From: Juglans regia
Taxonomy: Eukaryota; Streptophyta; Magnoliopsida; Fagales; Juglandaceae
Length of the DNA: 64,000 bases
Direction of reading: 5' to 3'
Assembly (NCBI RefSeq): GCF_001411555.2
Contig: NC_049905.1
Coordinates: 20,884,097 to 20,948,096 of the forward strand
Shown: positions 33,192 through 45,322 of the stretch, piece after piece
Layout of the letters: each line of letters starts with the position of its first letter
Position numbering within the stretch: the stretch's first letter is position 1
Notes under the pieces: generated by a model
What the model was told of the DNA's origin: nothing
What the model saw: the letters and a program-made list of their open reading frames with translations, nothing else
The model's database searches: none
Translations under genes and position numbers: made by a program

Positions 33192-34547
33192 GCCCTACAA
33201 GAGATTTGGTTTTTTAAGACAATTATGTCTCAAAAAAGACAAATTTCGTCCCAAAATAGTTTTGGAGACAAAAGAATTTTGTCTCTATTTTGTCTTGAAA
33301 AGACCGTTTCAAAAGGTTTATGAAGACGTCTAAAAAAAATATTTTTAGGGATGAAATTTGACAGAATTAGTCGAAACTATTCCAACGGTACTTTTGTTTT
33401 TAGACCAACCAATTTCATCTCAAAATATTATTCGAATGGAATATTTCTTAGTTCGAACCGACCCGTCCATTTGAACAATATGAAATTTTGATTCGAACTA
33501 ATAACCATATTTGATCATGTTCGAACGAACGGAGTGTTCGAATAGATTTTATGCATTCGAACTAATAATTTTTCAAATGACTTTTGTTCGAACATAAATT
33601 ATGTCTGTTCAAACAGACATTTTATTTTAGGAAACTCTATATGTTTGAGCGGGGTTTTGCATATTAATGTTATTCAAAGAAATATTTTATTGTTCGAACA
33701 GTCATACGGATTGTATTTCTCGGTTGTCGTTCGAATGGATTAGTTTTTGTTCGAATGGATTTACAAATATGAATTTACCGTCCAAACGGTATTAATCATA
33801 CATAACATAATTTAATTAAAAAGTCCATACTAATATTACTCAAATAGTAATTCAAACATCAATTGTTCAAATGTTTTGGAACATCATAATATAAAGGCAA
33901 TTAAAGAAAAAATAAATTTTAAGATTGTGGTGGTGGCATAGAGTTTTGGGACATCACGATTGACTGGAACTATTCAAACATTTTTTGGTTATTCAACTGC
34001 AGCCTCTTTTCTAATCTCGTCTCTAAATTCGTTGCTTGATTTAATCGGGTCAGCAACTTTTTTTCCTTGGATCTCAATCGTTTTATCTCAAGTGTTGCTT
34101 CCTCCAATTCCTTAGTCTTGTCGTCATTTGATCTGGACTTGAGAAGAGGATGATGATGTTAATGATGGCTTCACGCAACATCCTAGGCCCCTTAAATATC
34201 CAGAACGTGATCTAAGAACTTGAGAAATGATCTGAGCATTGTTAACAGATGATTCATCAGATGGATCCACAACAGTTTCCTTAAGAGATATCATCTTGTC
34301 CTACCAAAATAAAAACATTAAAGTTAGTATAAGTAACAAAAATATTATTAGAAAATTGAATTAAAGAAATTTAAACTTACATAATTTGCCTCTGCTTTAC
34401 TGGTCCAAACACTATCACGATTTTTATGTGCTTTAGCATACAATTGGGTTAGATATGAGCAGAGGTCGCCACAGATGGAGCCCCTTAACAAGATCACATT
34501 CAACAAGAGCAAGGGGCACTTGCGGAAGACTGCACCAACTCTGTTTA
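33192..34547 (-). mobile_element. Truncated CACTA element (TTCGAA family)
   Basis: The left terminus reads CCCTACAAGAGATTTGG, a CACTACAAG end with one base changed. It is followed by repeated TTTTGTCTC words, a TTCGAA array (33380-33790) and the minus-strand Transposase_24 exon (about 33930-34300). It ends at 34547 where extensin flanking DNA begins. Confidence 0.8.
33930..34480 (-). pseudogene. Transposase_24 C-terminal fragment
   Basis: The minus strand reads ISLKETVVDPSDESSVNNAQIISQ and then VLRSRSGYLRGLGML-like sequence, a Ser-rich stretch and a Leu/Glu coiled coil. A frame break lies in the Ser-rich stretch near 34140. An AT-rich intron (34305-34380) and a further exon piece follow upstream. 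Confidence 0.75.
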
Positions 34548-35056
34548 TACAACTTAATATAATTAAATATAGAAACTGAATGTAGGCACATATTATTCAG
34601 TTGACAAATTGATGTTCATGTCAAGAATTGGGCAAATTGATGATCATCATGCAGTCAAAGTTTCTCTATTAAACGCTGTTGGAGGTGGAGGTGACTAATA
34701 AATAGAATATTAATTTCGACGTGCTCGGTAACAACACTATAAGTAATAATTAGATTTAGTGATGCATGCAAAATAGCAATGAGATCGATACATTATATAG
34801 AATCGATCCTTTCAAGACTTGACGACATTCCACGCTTACATTGCTTATAATGGAAGAAAATCACACTGGTTCTTCATGCTTATATATGGATCATAGAGGA
34901 TCTCGTTTCAGGCCCTTATTCCACATAAGGACTCTTGTTCAATAAAAAAAACAAACAAAAAATTACAATGCTGAATATACCATACATAACATCCAAGCTG
35001 GAAAGTGATTATTCGTGTAACAATTCAAATTGATTCAGGGGTTTGAATATTGAAGT
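34548..35056 (-). other. 3' flank of the second extensin gene
   Basis: No gene. The stretch 34576-34625 (GGCACA...TTGATGTTCATGTCAAG) is repeated at the extreme right of the window (63950-64000). Unlike the first extensin, no good splice donor follows the stop closely. Confidence 0.7.
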
Positions 35057-36913
35057 TTAATAGCCCTTTGGCGGTGGTGGTGATTTGTAATAATATGGGA
35101 TTGGAGAAAACTTGGATGGTGGAGGAGGTGATTTACGGAGGTATGGTGGATGTGGCCAGTGAGATGCGGGAGGAGGAGACTTGGATGGTGGATAAGGTGA
35201 CTTATGGAAGTATGGAGGATGTCGCCAATGGATTGGAGGTGGAGGAGACTTGTAGTGGTATGGAGAATGTGGGAATTGAGATAGGGGTGGTGGTGATTTG
35301 TACATATATGGAGGTGGAGGTGATGGAGGTGGTGGTGACTTGTAAACATATGGAGGTAGAGGTGATGAAGATGGTGGTGGTGGTGATTTATATACGTAAG
35401 GAGGTGGAGGAGACGGTGAGGGAGGTGGTGGAGATTTATATACATATGGAGGAGGAGGTGATGGTGATGGAGGGGGTGGCAATTTATAAATGTAAGGTGG
35501 TGGAGGAGACGGTGAGGGTGGTGGTGGAGATTTATAGANNNNNNNNNNNNNNNNNNNNNNNNNNNNNNNNNNNNNNNNNNNNNNNNNNNNNNNNNNNNNN
35601 NNNNNNNNNNNNNNNNNNNNNNNNNNNNNNNNNNNNNNNNNNNNNNNNNNNNNNNNNNNNNNNNNNNNNNNNNNNNNNNNNNNNNNNNNNNNNNNNNNNN
35701 NNNNNNNNNNNNNNNNNNNNNNNNNNNNNNNNNNNNNNNNNNNNNNNNNNNNNNNNNNNNNNNNNNNNNNNNNNNNNNNNNNNNNNNNNNNNNNNNNNNN
35801 NNNNNNNNNNNNNNNNNNNNNNNNNNNNNNNNNNNNNNNNNNNNNNNNNNNNNNNNNNNNNNNNNNNNNNNNNNNNNNNNNNNNNNNNNNNNNNNNNNNN
35901 NNNNNNNNNNNNNNNNNNNNNNNNNNNNNNNNNNNNNNNNNNNNNNNNNNNNNNNNNNNNNNNNNNNNNNNNNNNNNNNNNNNNNNNNNNNNNNNNNNNN
36001 NNNNNNNNNNNNNNNNNNNNNNNNNNNNNNNNNNNNNNNNNNNNNNNNNNNNNNNNNNNNNNNNNNNNNNNNNNNNNNNNNNNNNNNNNNNNNNNNNNNN
36101 NNNNNNNNNNNNNNNNNNNNNNNNNNNNNNNNNNNNNNNNNNNNNNNNNNNNNNNNNNNNNNNNNNNNNNNNNNNNNNNNNNNNNNNNNNNNNNNNNNNN
36201 NNNNNNNNNNNNNNNNNNNNNNNNNNNNNNNNNNNNNNNNNNNNNNNNNNNNNNNNNNNNNNNNNNNTGTAAATGTAAGGTGGGGGTGATGGAGAAGGTG
36301 GTTGTGGTGATTTGTAAACATAAGGAGAAGGTGCCGATGGCAACGCCGGGGGAGGTGATTTGTAAATGTATGGTGGTGGTGGAGATGGTGAAGGAGGAGG
36401 AGGTGACTTGTAGACATAAGGTGGTGGTGGTGATTTATAGACATACGGGGGTGGAGGAGAAGGAGATGGGGGCGGTGGAGGTGGAGACTTGTAAACATAT
36501 GGAGGAGGGGCTGATGGAGATGGCGGTGGGGGTGATTTATAGACATAAGGAGGAGGCGGTGATGGAGATCAAGGTGGTGGGGGAGGAGGCGACCTGTAGT
36601 AATATGGCTTTTTTGGTGGAGGAGGCGGTGATGGAGAAGGTGGTGGGGGAGGAGGCGACTTGTAGTAATATGGCTTTTTTGGTGGAGGAGGCGGTGATGG
36701 AGAAGGTGGTGGGGGAGGAGGCGACTTGTAGTAATACGGTGGGTGGCCTCCATGCTTTGGTGGCAATGGTGGTAAGTGTTTGTGATGCGGTGGCAGTGGA
36801 GAGGCATAAACGTAAGGCTCGTGAGTGGCAGCCACACTAGTGGCTATGAGGCAAAAAGCCAGAGCAGAAAACAGTCGAGGCCAATGCCCCGGGTGGTGGC
36901 TTGAGATATCCAT
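35057..36913 (-). pseudogene. Extensin gene, about 618 codons, with one in-frame stop and an assembly gap
   Basis: The start at 36913 gives a signal peptide (core LFSALAFCLIATSVAA, cleavage after residue 29), then THEPYVYASPLPP and long SPPPP / SPSPPPP repeats alternating with YVYK, YIYK and YYYK. The C terminus changes to His-rich repeats (HWRHPPYFHKSP, HWPHPPYLRKSP) and ends SPPPPKGY. Codon 115 is TGA (36571-36569). The frame before and after it is the same, so this is one nonsense change, apparently a 3-base insertion or substitution in a CCT-TCT-CCA context, rather than a frameshift. A gap of 729 N (35539-36267) lies within the repeat and is divisible by three. A TATA box lies upstream. 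The protein would be a wall glycoprotein more than twice the size of the 210-920 product. It may be a functional gene carrying a sequence error next to a hard-to-assemble repeat, or a recent pseudogene. Confidence 0.85.
35539..36267. other. Assembly gap (729 N)
   Basis: Unknown bases inside the extensin repeat, most likely unresolved tandem SPPPP-coding repeats. All repeat counts for this gene are therefore minimum values. Confidence 0.99.
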
Positions 36914-36991
36914 TGCACTAGCAATTGATCACCTCTAATGCTGAAAGATGTGTCCGGAGAGAGCTTGCATTGTAGCAAAGAATGCTAACCC

Positions 36992-37000
36992 CTTTATATA
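36992..37000 (-). promoter_or_regulatory. TATA box of the second extensin gene
   Basis: TATATAAAG on the minus strand lies about 80 bases upstream of the start codon, the same arrangement as the first extensin gene. A leader of about 50 bases is expected. Confidence 0.75.
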
Positions 37001-37884
37001 GTAAGCTCTACAATCATTCTTGAAAACGATAGATTTGTTTACTCCCAGAAACAGGCTGTATTTATGCTTTAAATATTAATATATATCCCGAATCTCACAA
37101 TAATTGGAAAACTTCAACGAGTCAAATTGATACATCTTAATTGATATAGTTCTGTCCATATGACATGATTGGTCTTGTGTGTAAAGATAGTGATGGATGA
37201 AGTTTCCTGCTGTATTTGCTTGTCGTTTAGCCACTCTTGTCTCCTTGTTATAGAAGTTTTATATTGGTTATAATATGGAATTATGTTTTGTCCTTCTGAA
37301 AATATGCCAACTTTGTTAATATATTTTTGGATCTCATCTACCTATCTATCTACCTAATATTATGGCATTTTAAGGCAGGATTCAGGAACTATGAATTTTT
37401 ATTATCTTACTTAAGACTAAATATAAGTTAGAGAGGATCTCTCATTGGCCCTAAATTCTTAACCAAATCAGTTGTTTGTACTGTGGATCTGTAAAATAAG
37501 ATAAATTTCGGTTCTATTTTTCCTCTTTCCTTTTTTTTTTCATGAGACTTTGTTTTCATGATCAGTTGTTTGGCAGTTCATTAAACTCAACGTATATGCG
37601 CGTGTTAGGTACGAGCATTTTTTGTGAATATATAATTATAAGTTTTCCTTCTTCCAAGCGTCGGTGCAATATTTATAATTTTTCTGTGGATTACGATTGC
37701 CTCAAGAGAATTGTTACCGCTATATATTATAAAAAGACCTGGTCACAAATATAAACTTATAAATTGACTTAATTTAATGTGATTTGTGTGATTTTTTTGT
37801 GTTTAAAGTATTTATTTTCATTTAAAAGCGAGCCCTATAATATTTATTAAACATTTAATACTACTAAGTCAACTGAATGTTAAA
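37001..37884. other. Upstream region of the second extensin gene
   Basis: AT-rich promoter-side DNA with no coding signal. No specific regulatory site could be identified with confidence. Confidence 0.6.
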
Positions 37885-38286
37885 GCAAAATATCTTTAAT
37901 TTTAGACTTAAACGTCAAGGATGTTGAGAGAAATTAAATGGTATATTCTATATATGATCGGCCATGAAAGAAGAAGAAAAAAAATCCCTGGATCGGAAGA
38001 GTACCAAGTCAATGAATTCAGAGAATCATTAATTTCCAGCAGCCGCGTGTTGATGTTTGATGGAAAACAATGTATACCAGTTTATAATATAGAATATAAT
38101 GTCATACCATTAATTGCCTATCAAAAAAAAGAGGAAAGCCAATTGCTAGCTATTCATGCTCCAGTGCCATAGTGGTTGGGCAATCATGATCATGTTTATT
38201 ATTATTTCATAATTGTGAATAATACCAAAGTACACCGCGTACCGCCATGCACTAAAGGCTGAATATAATTTCTTTCAGTCAATAAT

Positions 38287-38300
<14 letters not shown>
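37885..38300 (+). repeat. Copy of the duplicated intergenic block (see 14521-14990)
   Basis: It shares ATATCTTTAATT, TGATCGGCCATGAAAGAA, AATGAATTCAGAGAATCATTA and GTATACCAGTTTATAAT with 14521-14990. In this place it is the distal upstream region of the extensin gene, which suggests an extensin once stood near the 14-kb copy as well. Confidence 0.85.
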
Positions 38301-38328
<28 letters not shown>

Positions 38329-38329
38329 A
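38287..38329 (+). repeat. (CA)n(TA)n compound microsatellite
   Basis: About 11 CA units run directly into about 10 TA units. Confidence 0.97.
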
Positions 38330-41100
38330 AGAGGTTATGAAACGACAATTTTTAGTTTAACGGTTTTCTTTTGTTTTCCCGTTAAATGTTATTCACATCC
38401 ATTAAACGGCTGTATTTTCAAATTTGATGCCCATTTATTGGGTCTTTAACGCCTATTTATTGATTGAATTATGATTAAATTAGAATATTAAACGGTTGTA
38501 CTTTCACCACTCATTGAAATTCTCTCTATTTATCATTTCCTGATCTGCATGCACAAATTCATTGTATTTACATCAGCCGATACAAATCTCCAATTAACAA
38601 TTACATAATAAAAAAAAAATACAAATGCAAAAAATTTATAGAATAACACAACGTTGAATAATACTCTTCTCAGCCGAAGAAATTCCTCTTTCTCCTTGAG
38701 TTTGTATTCATCTTTATGTTGTTGGAAGCTACTGGAGATTTACATATTCAAATTTTGCTGGGTTTGAAGTAATCTTTCGTATCTTTATCTATCTGTTTTA
38801 TGTCAACTATTACAGAAAAAAAATCCAGTTCTGGCCTTAAGATTTGCATGTCACACCAGTTTTCTATCAATAAGTTACTAAATATTAATAAGGAAATCTG
38901 CATATTTGTTCAAATGCATAGTCAGTTTATCTTTTTTCTATGTTCTGTTTCTCTCAAATTAGGTGTCTGCAAGCAGTGCAGTGGTGCTAAAGTTTGAAGG
39001 AAACATTGAAAAGGTCAGCCTAACCAGCTTTTCTGTGTTTATAGTATTATCTATAGTGTAGCTATGTTTTTGAGAAAGAAAACATAGAATTAAAAAAAAA
39101 TTTCACAACAAACACGACCTTGAGAAAGAAAATGTGAATCATATAAAGATAGGATCTTTTTTGTTGTTGACAACTAGACATAAATTTACAGAAAATTCTA
39201 ACAGCAGAAGATTCAAAATTCTAGAGTTATTTAATTATAACAAACAATTCTAGAGTTATTTACATACAATATGCTGCTTCTAACAAGAGTATGCTAAAAC
39301 ATATTTGAAACAAGAGTATGCTAAAACTAGAGAAGATAAAAAACATACATTACCTGAAAAATAAAAAACATATATGAAAGATGAGCCTTCAGATTAGTTA
39401 GATTTAAAAATTCATTTTAAAAAATCAGAAAAAAAAAACAGAGTTGTTGATTTTATATAACCAAAAGATCTAAAAAAATACTGCCCCGACAAAGGCTCCA
39501 AGACCTTTTTCAAGCTGATTCCAAGCTAGACTTGTACATGATCAAAACCGAAGCAAACAAATAGACATGACCAAACTAACTTAAGAAGATTCTGATATGG
39601 ATTTAGTCAAACATTATGGACAAGAGCTTATAGAATTGATAGAAACATGTTTTATGAATAAAACATTAATTATGTTGAGAGGTGAGATATCCCAGAAGCT
39701 AGCCAGCCATGGTCTTAATTTATAAGTTTCTGGCTTTTCAAGCAACATTCAATATTATTCTCCAATCACTCTGGCAAGTAAGTATATAATATATTAAGAG
39801 CTTACACCTTCCTATTTTCCCACAAAAGAAAGAAAAAAAAAAACTTTTCAATCTATCTTCAACACATTAACCTTACAAATAGCTTATATTTTGCATCCTC
39901 CAAATTAACCTTAAATCTTCAACACACAAGCTTGGATAACAATTTTTACAGAGATCCGTGGCCCAGATGCACCTCTATGCAGAGGCCTGGCATCCTCTGA
40001 TCTGTAAACCCAACCACATGAAAAAATTTGCAATAGGGAAAAGCAAAAAAGACAACTTATAAATAAACTGAAAAACCCAGGAAATCCCCCCTCAAAAAAG
40101 AGTTAAACCCCATGAATCAAACATGCTGAGAAACGTTACACCCCTAGCTCTCCGTTGTCATTTATATGCTACTTACATCTCCCTAAACAGGCATCTTACC
40201 AACAAGCATGAGAAATCTAGAGAGACAATGAAGATACGAACTATAAACAATGAAGATCTCTATACATAGAAGCGAGCAAAAGAAATTTGCGAAAGCACAA
40301 CCACAACTCCACTCCAAAACCCAGAAAAAAAAAAAACAAAATAAACCAAAGCAAAGGAAAAAAACCAAAAAAAATCTTATTTCTCATCCATGAAAACCTA
40401 GGTATGTGGAACTCAAAAACGTATAAAAAACCAAAAATTTTTAATTTATTTCATGAACGTACACTCGGAAATTTCCGTACCTTATTTCAATCGAAAATTC
40501 ACAAACACTTGTTCTGTCTGGTTGGCTTTCTCTTCGACTCTTCGGATTTGAAATTTTATGGGAATAGAATAATGGAGGATGTGTGATTCGGTTATCAAGG
40601 AAAAAGAAAAAAGGAATCCTGAGCAATAGAACAAGAAGCGCTCTGAGTATGAAGGAAATTGTCGCACGGCTGGCCGTGAGGCTTGGGAGGTGTTGCCGTG
40701 GCTGAGGAGATCGGGAAGGAGGAGAAATCTAGAGAGAGAGAGAGAGAGAGAAAGGTTCTGTTGAGGGGGAAAGCACTAGCGGCTTATGGAGGAGTAGTAG
40801 CGGTTTGAGGTTGCGTTTAGTGGTGCTGCAGGCGGTATTGAGGGCTCAGGGTGGCTCGACTTGGTGCAGATCTTGGTTGACGACCGCACTCAGTGAGGCA
40901 AAGGCCTTCATTCGGTGAGTTTTCCGTAGGATAGAGAGGGACAGAAAGCAAAGAGCGACCAAAGAATAGAGAGTCTGAAAACACAATAGCAGTGGAATGG
41001 AATGGATGAGGAAAAATTAATCCGTGTGTTTTCTCGGTATGAAAACGAACGGTGGATGCAGCCATAACTTGTGTTTCCTCAAGTGGAGTGGACGACGAGG
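38330..41100. other. Non-coding stretch with a leader-like GC-richer patch
   Basis: 38330-40130 is AT-rich with A-runs and no recognisable exon. 40600-41060 is richer in G, contains a GA run (40733-40751), and on the minus strand looks like a CT-rich plant 5' leader. The open frames here (for example 41065-40817, -, 82 codons) match nothing I know. It could be the 5' end of a gene fragment moved by a transposon. Confidence 0.4.
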
Positions 41101-43165
41101 ATGTGGTTGTGGAATGGTGACGTGGATCATGATGCGTTTATATTCTTTTTCTATTGATTGAAACAACTTCACTTTTTTTACCCTTTTAATGCATTCTCCA
41201 CACATGAGAGCCGGAAGGTACACTGCGATATACTGAAAATCTTGTAAAAAATTCTTCAGAAAAAGAATAGATGATTTAACTTTTTGTAAAAAGAGAAACA
41301 CTATTACGTCGTCCCATTCTTACCGCTTCATTTGATAGATTGGCGAATTTTTTTTTTCAACTTAATAATTAAAGAAGTGATTTTAAATGTATTGGTATAT
41401 TTTTTTAATTTTTTAAGAATATTTAAATATATGAAAAAATGTCAAAAAAAAAAAAACGCTTGGTGGTACGCCCAGCGATAATAGTAGCCCCACTCTTGTC
41501 AAAAAGGGAAATACTATTCCTACAGAAATTTCTTACCGAAAATTTCCACCGGATTGCATTTTTTTTATTTTTTATTTCTTAATGATTAAGTAAGTATTTA
41601 CTTAACGATTATTTTTAAAAAAAAAAAAAAGGAAAATACTATTCCTATAAAAAAAAATTTAAGTCTTATGAAAGTTATTTGAGATGATTTTGATTCTAAG
41701 ATGACGTTTATTTACCAGACCATGTTATAGTTTCTATTAATGCTCTTCTTTTACTTGTGATATTAATTTATATGACATAAACATTACATCGTTATTTAAT
41801 TAAACCAAAAAATTATGTCCTTATTAATAAAAAATTAATTCTTAAAAAATATATATATATAAACTAAGCAAATGTGCATTGCACGTTGCTTTTACCTAGT
41901 GTGTATATATATACCGTTTGCCTAATTGGGTGAAATGGTTATTTTAGAAAAATAGTATGTTTTTCATAAAAAAAATTGACCTCAATCAATAATTTATTGC
42001 ATAGGGAAAAAATGTAAATTCTAGCAAATATTTTTGGATAATGATAGTTAAATGGAGTATAATAATTACATGTTTGTATAGAATAGAAAACAAAAACATT
42101 AGTTCAAAATTCAACATAGTCTAATACATATTTATCATATTGATAGCTTTAGCAAGCTTGTTTAGGACAAGTCTAAATTATAAGTTTAATACAAGTCCAA
42201 CAAAAACATTAGTTCAAAATGTGGCTTCTCTAGTTTTTTACCGTAATTCGTTATTTTGTGTCATCTTGTATGGGATCAATTGAGAGGATATTGAAGTTTT
42301 TGTGCCGCTGTTGGTTGAAACTGTTAGGGTCTGTAGCAAGTTGAATCATCCACTTTTTTTGTGAAGTTTGTGCTGCAACAATCTCTATATATGATAAATG
42401 TTCTAGCATAATAAAGATTTAATAGCTTTGTATGATTAATAAAAACCTAAAGAATTTATATACAGAAAATTCAAATACTGTAAACTAATACAAATCTTAC
42501 AATACAATGTTTGTAATTAGATTATTATGTATGTTGTAGATAAAAATAACATTTTTTAATGACAAACCAATTAAGAACATGGTAATGAAACAAGTTTCTT
42601 CTTTTTTTCTTAGATTCCAAGAAAATATGCTATTCACCTTCTTACTTTGAGAATAAGAGTTATTTTCTATGCTACCTATATTTTAATGCTGCAATATAAA
42701 AATCAATTAAAAGAATTTTTCTTATAATTTGCTTTTAATAGATTTTTGTTTTTGTAATATAAACCTCAATCAACTTATAGATAATGTAGTAAATATCTCA
42801 AATTACAAAATAACCTTTTTTTTTTATTTGAAACAATAAAGTAGTGAACAATAAGAAAAGATACATCGCCAGTATGATTCATGAAGTCAAATGTTGAACA
42901 ACCCAATGCTTCTTTTGCAATTTCATCAAATAGACACAGCAGCTAGTCTTCCTATACTATCGTCAACTTCAACACATGCTTGACAACTATAAATGATGAA
43001 AATATCATTTTATGTTAGAATTGATAAAAACTATATGTTAAATTTTTCACATAAATTATTAAAACTAAAAATTTGAAGAATACATTTTGTGTTTGGAAAA
43101 TGCTCTAGTGTTTGCAATGGTAACAAAGGAAGCTTTCATTGTGTTCATAACTAGTTCCTTTGTTA
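41101..43165. other. AT-rich intergenic DNA
   Basis: No gene seen. It contains poly-A/T tracts and stretches that look like worn transposon sequence (for example GTGCATTGCACGTTGC near 41872), which I cannot assign. Confidence 0.5.
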
Positions 43166-43167
43166 CA

Positions 43168-43860
43168 CACTACAAGAAATCAGGTCTTTTCCAACGATTA
43201 AAAAATCGTTGCAAATAAAGTCAACGTAAAAAGTCATCTTTTCAGTCGATTTCGAACTCGCAGTGGGCTTTTAAAATCAAATTTCCACTTGCATGCTTGG
43301 GTTTCATTAAAAAGTTTTTTGCGACGATTTACACTGCTTTTACGATGATTTTGTGCGTCGCAAAACAAAAAAAAAAACTTGTTGCGATGTGGTGATTTCC
43401 GTTGATATTTCAGAATGGGGGCGCCAATAGCACATAAGCCCTTTTATTTCCCCCCCAACATAATACCTCCCATGTTTGTCCACTTCGACGAACACACTTA
43501 TGCACTTTGACGAATTTTACCCATCAGACTCCATTCTCAAACCTTGCAAATCCACCCTTCCCAGTGTTCTCTCACAGTGTCAACTCCTCCATCGTAAGCT
43601 TTTGGCCCATTTTTCGAGTCTCATTTTCCCACACCCTTCTCCCTTCCATTCTTGGTTCACCAATTTCACAAAACTTCAAATCCTACAATCGGCTAGCCGA
43701 GTCTGCACAAGGACTTCTCTCCACTTGATTGTCTCTCTTTGGAAAGCTAGGCCCTACGTCTCTAGCTCCCTTACAAATACAATTTTGTGCCTCCATTTCG
43801 ACAAAAATGTTAACTTTTTGGGTAGTCTAGTATAATCGACCGAGGCTCTAGGGAATATCG
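43168..43860 (+). mobile_element. Left end of another CACTA-like element with leader-like sequence
   Basis: CACTACAAGAAATCAGG at 43168 is followed by inverted motifs (AACGATTAAAAAATCGTTGC, GCGACGATTT, GATTTTGTGCGTCGC), the subterminal pattern of CACTA elements. A C-rich stretch with a 119-codon open frame (43476-43835) follows. It has no recognisable domain and resembles the leader region of the element at 974. No partner terminus was found to the right, so the element is probably truncated. Confidence 0.6.
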
Positions 43861-44168
43861 CCACCGTATAGGTATCTCTTGTTGCCATTTTGTTTATCTT
43901 CCCCCCTTCATGAGTAGGTTGCATTACAAAAATTGTGGTTTTTTGTTTGTACAATAATTTTTTCTTCTTTGTGAAACTAATGTGCATGTTTCTTTGTTTA
44001 AGGTTTAATGTTGTGTATCTGCCTTTAGTGTTTGAGATACTCAATCAGTTCTGGGTATTATATAATTTTAATTCACCAAATATTGCTTGTTTCTGCTGAA
44101 GCACAAGCTTTTTCTTGTAAAATTTATGGCCCTTTTTTTTACCTTTTATACTATAAGTAAGTAAATTC

Positions 44169-44365
44169 CGTTAAGAGAGAAGAAGTGCTGCCATTATTTC
44201 TAGAGTATATGAACTCGTGAAGTTGTTGCACAAAGTTGGGGATTTCCTTAAGGCTACAGATCATTTTCGTTAAGAGAGAAGAAGTGTTGCCATTATTTCT
44301 AGAGTATATGAACTCGTGAAGTTGTTGCACAAAGTTGGGGATTTCCTTAAGGCTACGGATCATTT
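44169..44365 (+). repeat. 99-base tandem duplication
   Basis: The units starting at 44169 and 44268 (GTTAAGAGAGAAGAAGTG ... GGATTTCCTTAAGGCTAC) differ at two or three positions. The duplication is recent. On the minus strand both units are open and read IRSLKEIPNFVQQLHEF, but there is no evidence for a protein. Confidence 0.95.
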
Positions 44366-44369
44366 AACG

Positions 44370-44984
44370 TAGCTGGCCTTTGTATATTTCACTGAGTTAC
44401 CCACCTTGATTGTTTTCTGGGTTCTGTTATATTGTTGCTCAAAAACATGTTGATAAACAAAGTGAAGAGTTTTTGAAGCTAAAACCTAGAAAGACAAGTA
44501 TCAATGAGCTATAGCTCAAATGGCATCTCTTTCCCTATAAGAATGTTTAGTGGGTGTCATTATATGTTTAAAAACATACAGGCCTAATTATATAACTTAC
44601 TAATGATAAGGAAAAAAAAAAAACAGATAAGGTTAGAGTCTAAAGGTCCAAAACTCAGCCTCATAAAGTCCAGATTCCTTAATGATCACACCTCAACTTT
44701 TAGCAAAATGTAAGCCACTTATCTGGACCATCAGCACACATACAAGAAGTATAAATAGGACTTTATGAAATGTAAAACCCCTTTTCACATTGACATTTAA
44801 ACACGTATAATAAAAAATGAATAAAGTAACATAGAAGAAAGCGATGGCAAAAGAAATCTGGCCAAGTAAATAGAACTTTCCCAAACCCCATGCAACTGGA
44901 TAATTTCACCCTTGAAAGCAAAAAATTTCTAATATGAAGTCCAAAGTTACTTTATTGTAGAGATCGGGCTTGCATATGAACATC
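44370..44984. other. Intergenic DNA
   Basis: AT-rich sequence without genes between the tandem duplication and the duplicated block. Confidence 0.6.
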
Positions 44985-45033
44985 TCCATGCACTAAAGGC
45001 GGAATGAATTATAATTTCTTTCAGCCAATAATC

Positions 45034-45052
45034 GTGTGTGTGTGTGTGTGTG
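45034..45052 (+). repeat. (GT)n microsatellite
   Basis: About nine GT units, followed by a G-rich stretch. Confidence 0.95.
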
Positions 45053-45207
45053 GTGGGGGAGGGGGCGGTTGGGGGTTGTGGAGTCTTTGCTTATATTATG
45101 TAAAGTACTTAAAGCTAGGTAATCTTCCAATTACCTCATGTATATCCTAATTTAATATGTTCTGGTTAATTTGTGTGGCATGGGTGCTTGTAAAACAAAT
45201 GCATGGT

Positions 45208-45322
45208 ACCAAAATATAGGCCGAAATCTAGGCCAGTACGACTGGTATTTAGGCCGGTACGAAATATATGCAATACCTGTACCGGACCAGTGGCCGGTAC
45301 GACACGGTATTTAAAACAGTGG
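45208..45322. repeat. GGCCGGTACGA-rich repeat fragment
   Basis: Repeated GGCC(A/G)GTACGA, GTACCGG and GGCCGGTACGAC words and a final CGGTATTTAAAACAGTGG. It resembles the edge of a dispersed transposon family that I cannot name. It replaces the 1.2-kb insert found in the 15-kb copy. Confidence 0.5.

Larger units (their letters stand above)
32205..34547 (+). repeat. Segment duplicated at 57972-60250
   Basis: Both copies start near TGAGCT(C/T)TACAAATAGAAATC and end near GACTGCACCAA. They share about 950 bases of non-CACTA sequence (CACAGTCTTGAAAGCAATTA, AACAGTTTAACATATTCTC, GGGTGACCTAGGACAGAGG) followed by a CACTA left end with its TTCGAA array and transposase fragment. The distant copy carries an extra stretch near 58140-58280. 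Confidence 0.9.

Noticed and set aside
35035..36840. About 600-codon frames on both strands across the N gap, other than the extensin frame
   Set aside because: His/Leu-rich or Val/Glu-rich shadow frames of the Pro repeat; much of their length is unknown bases.
40183..41301. Minus-strand frames of 60-94 codons as a possible gene
   Set aside because: No domain, no supported splice structure and overlapping frames; kept only as a leader-like patch.
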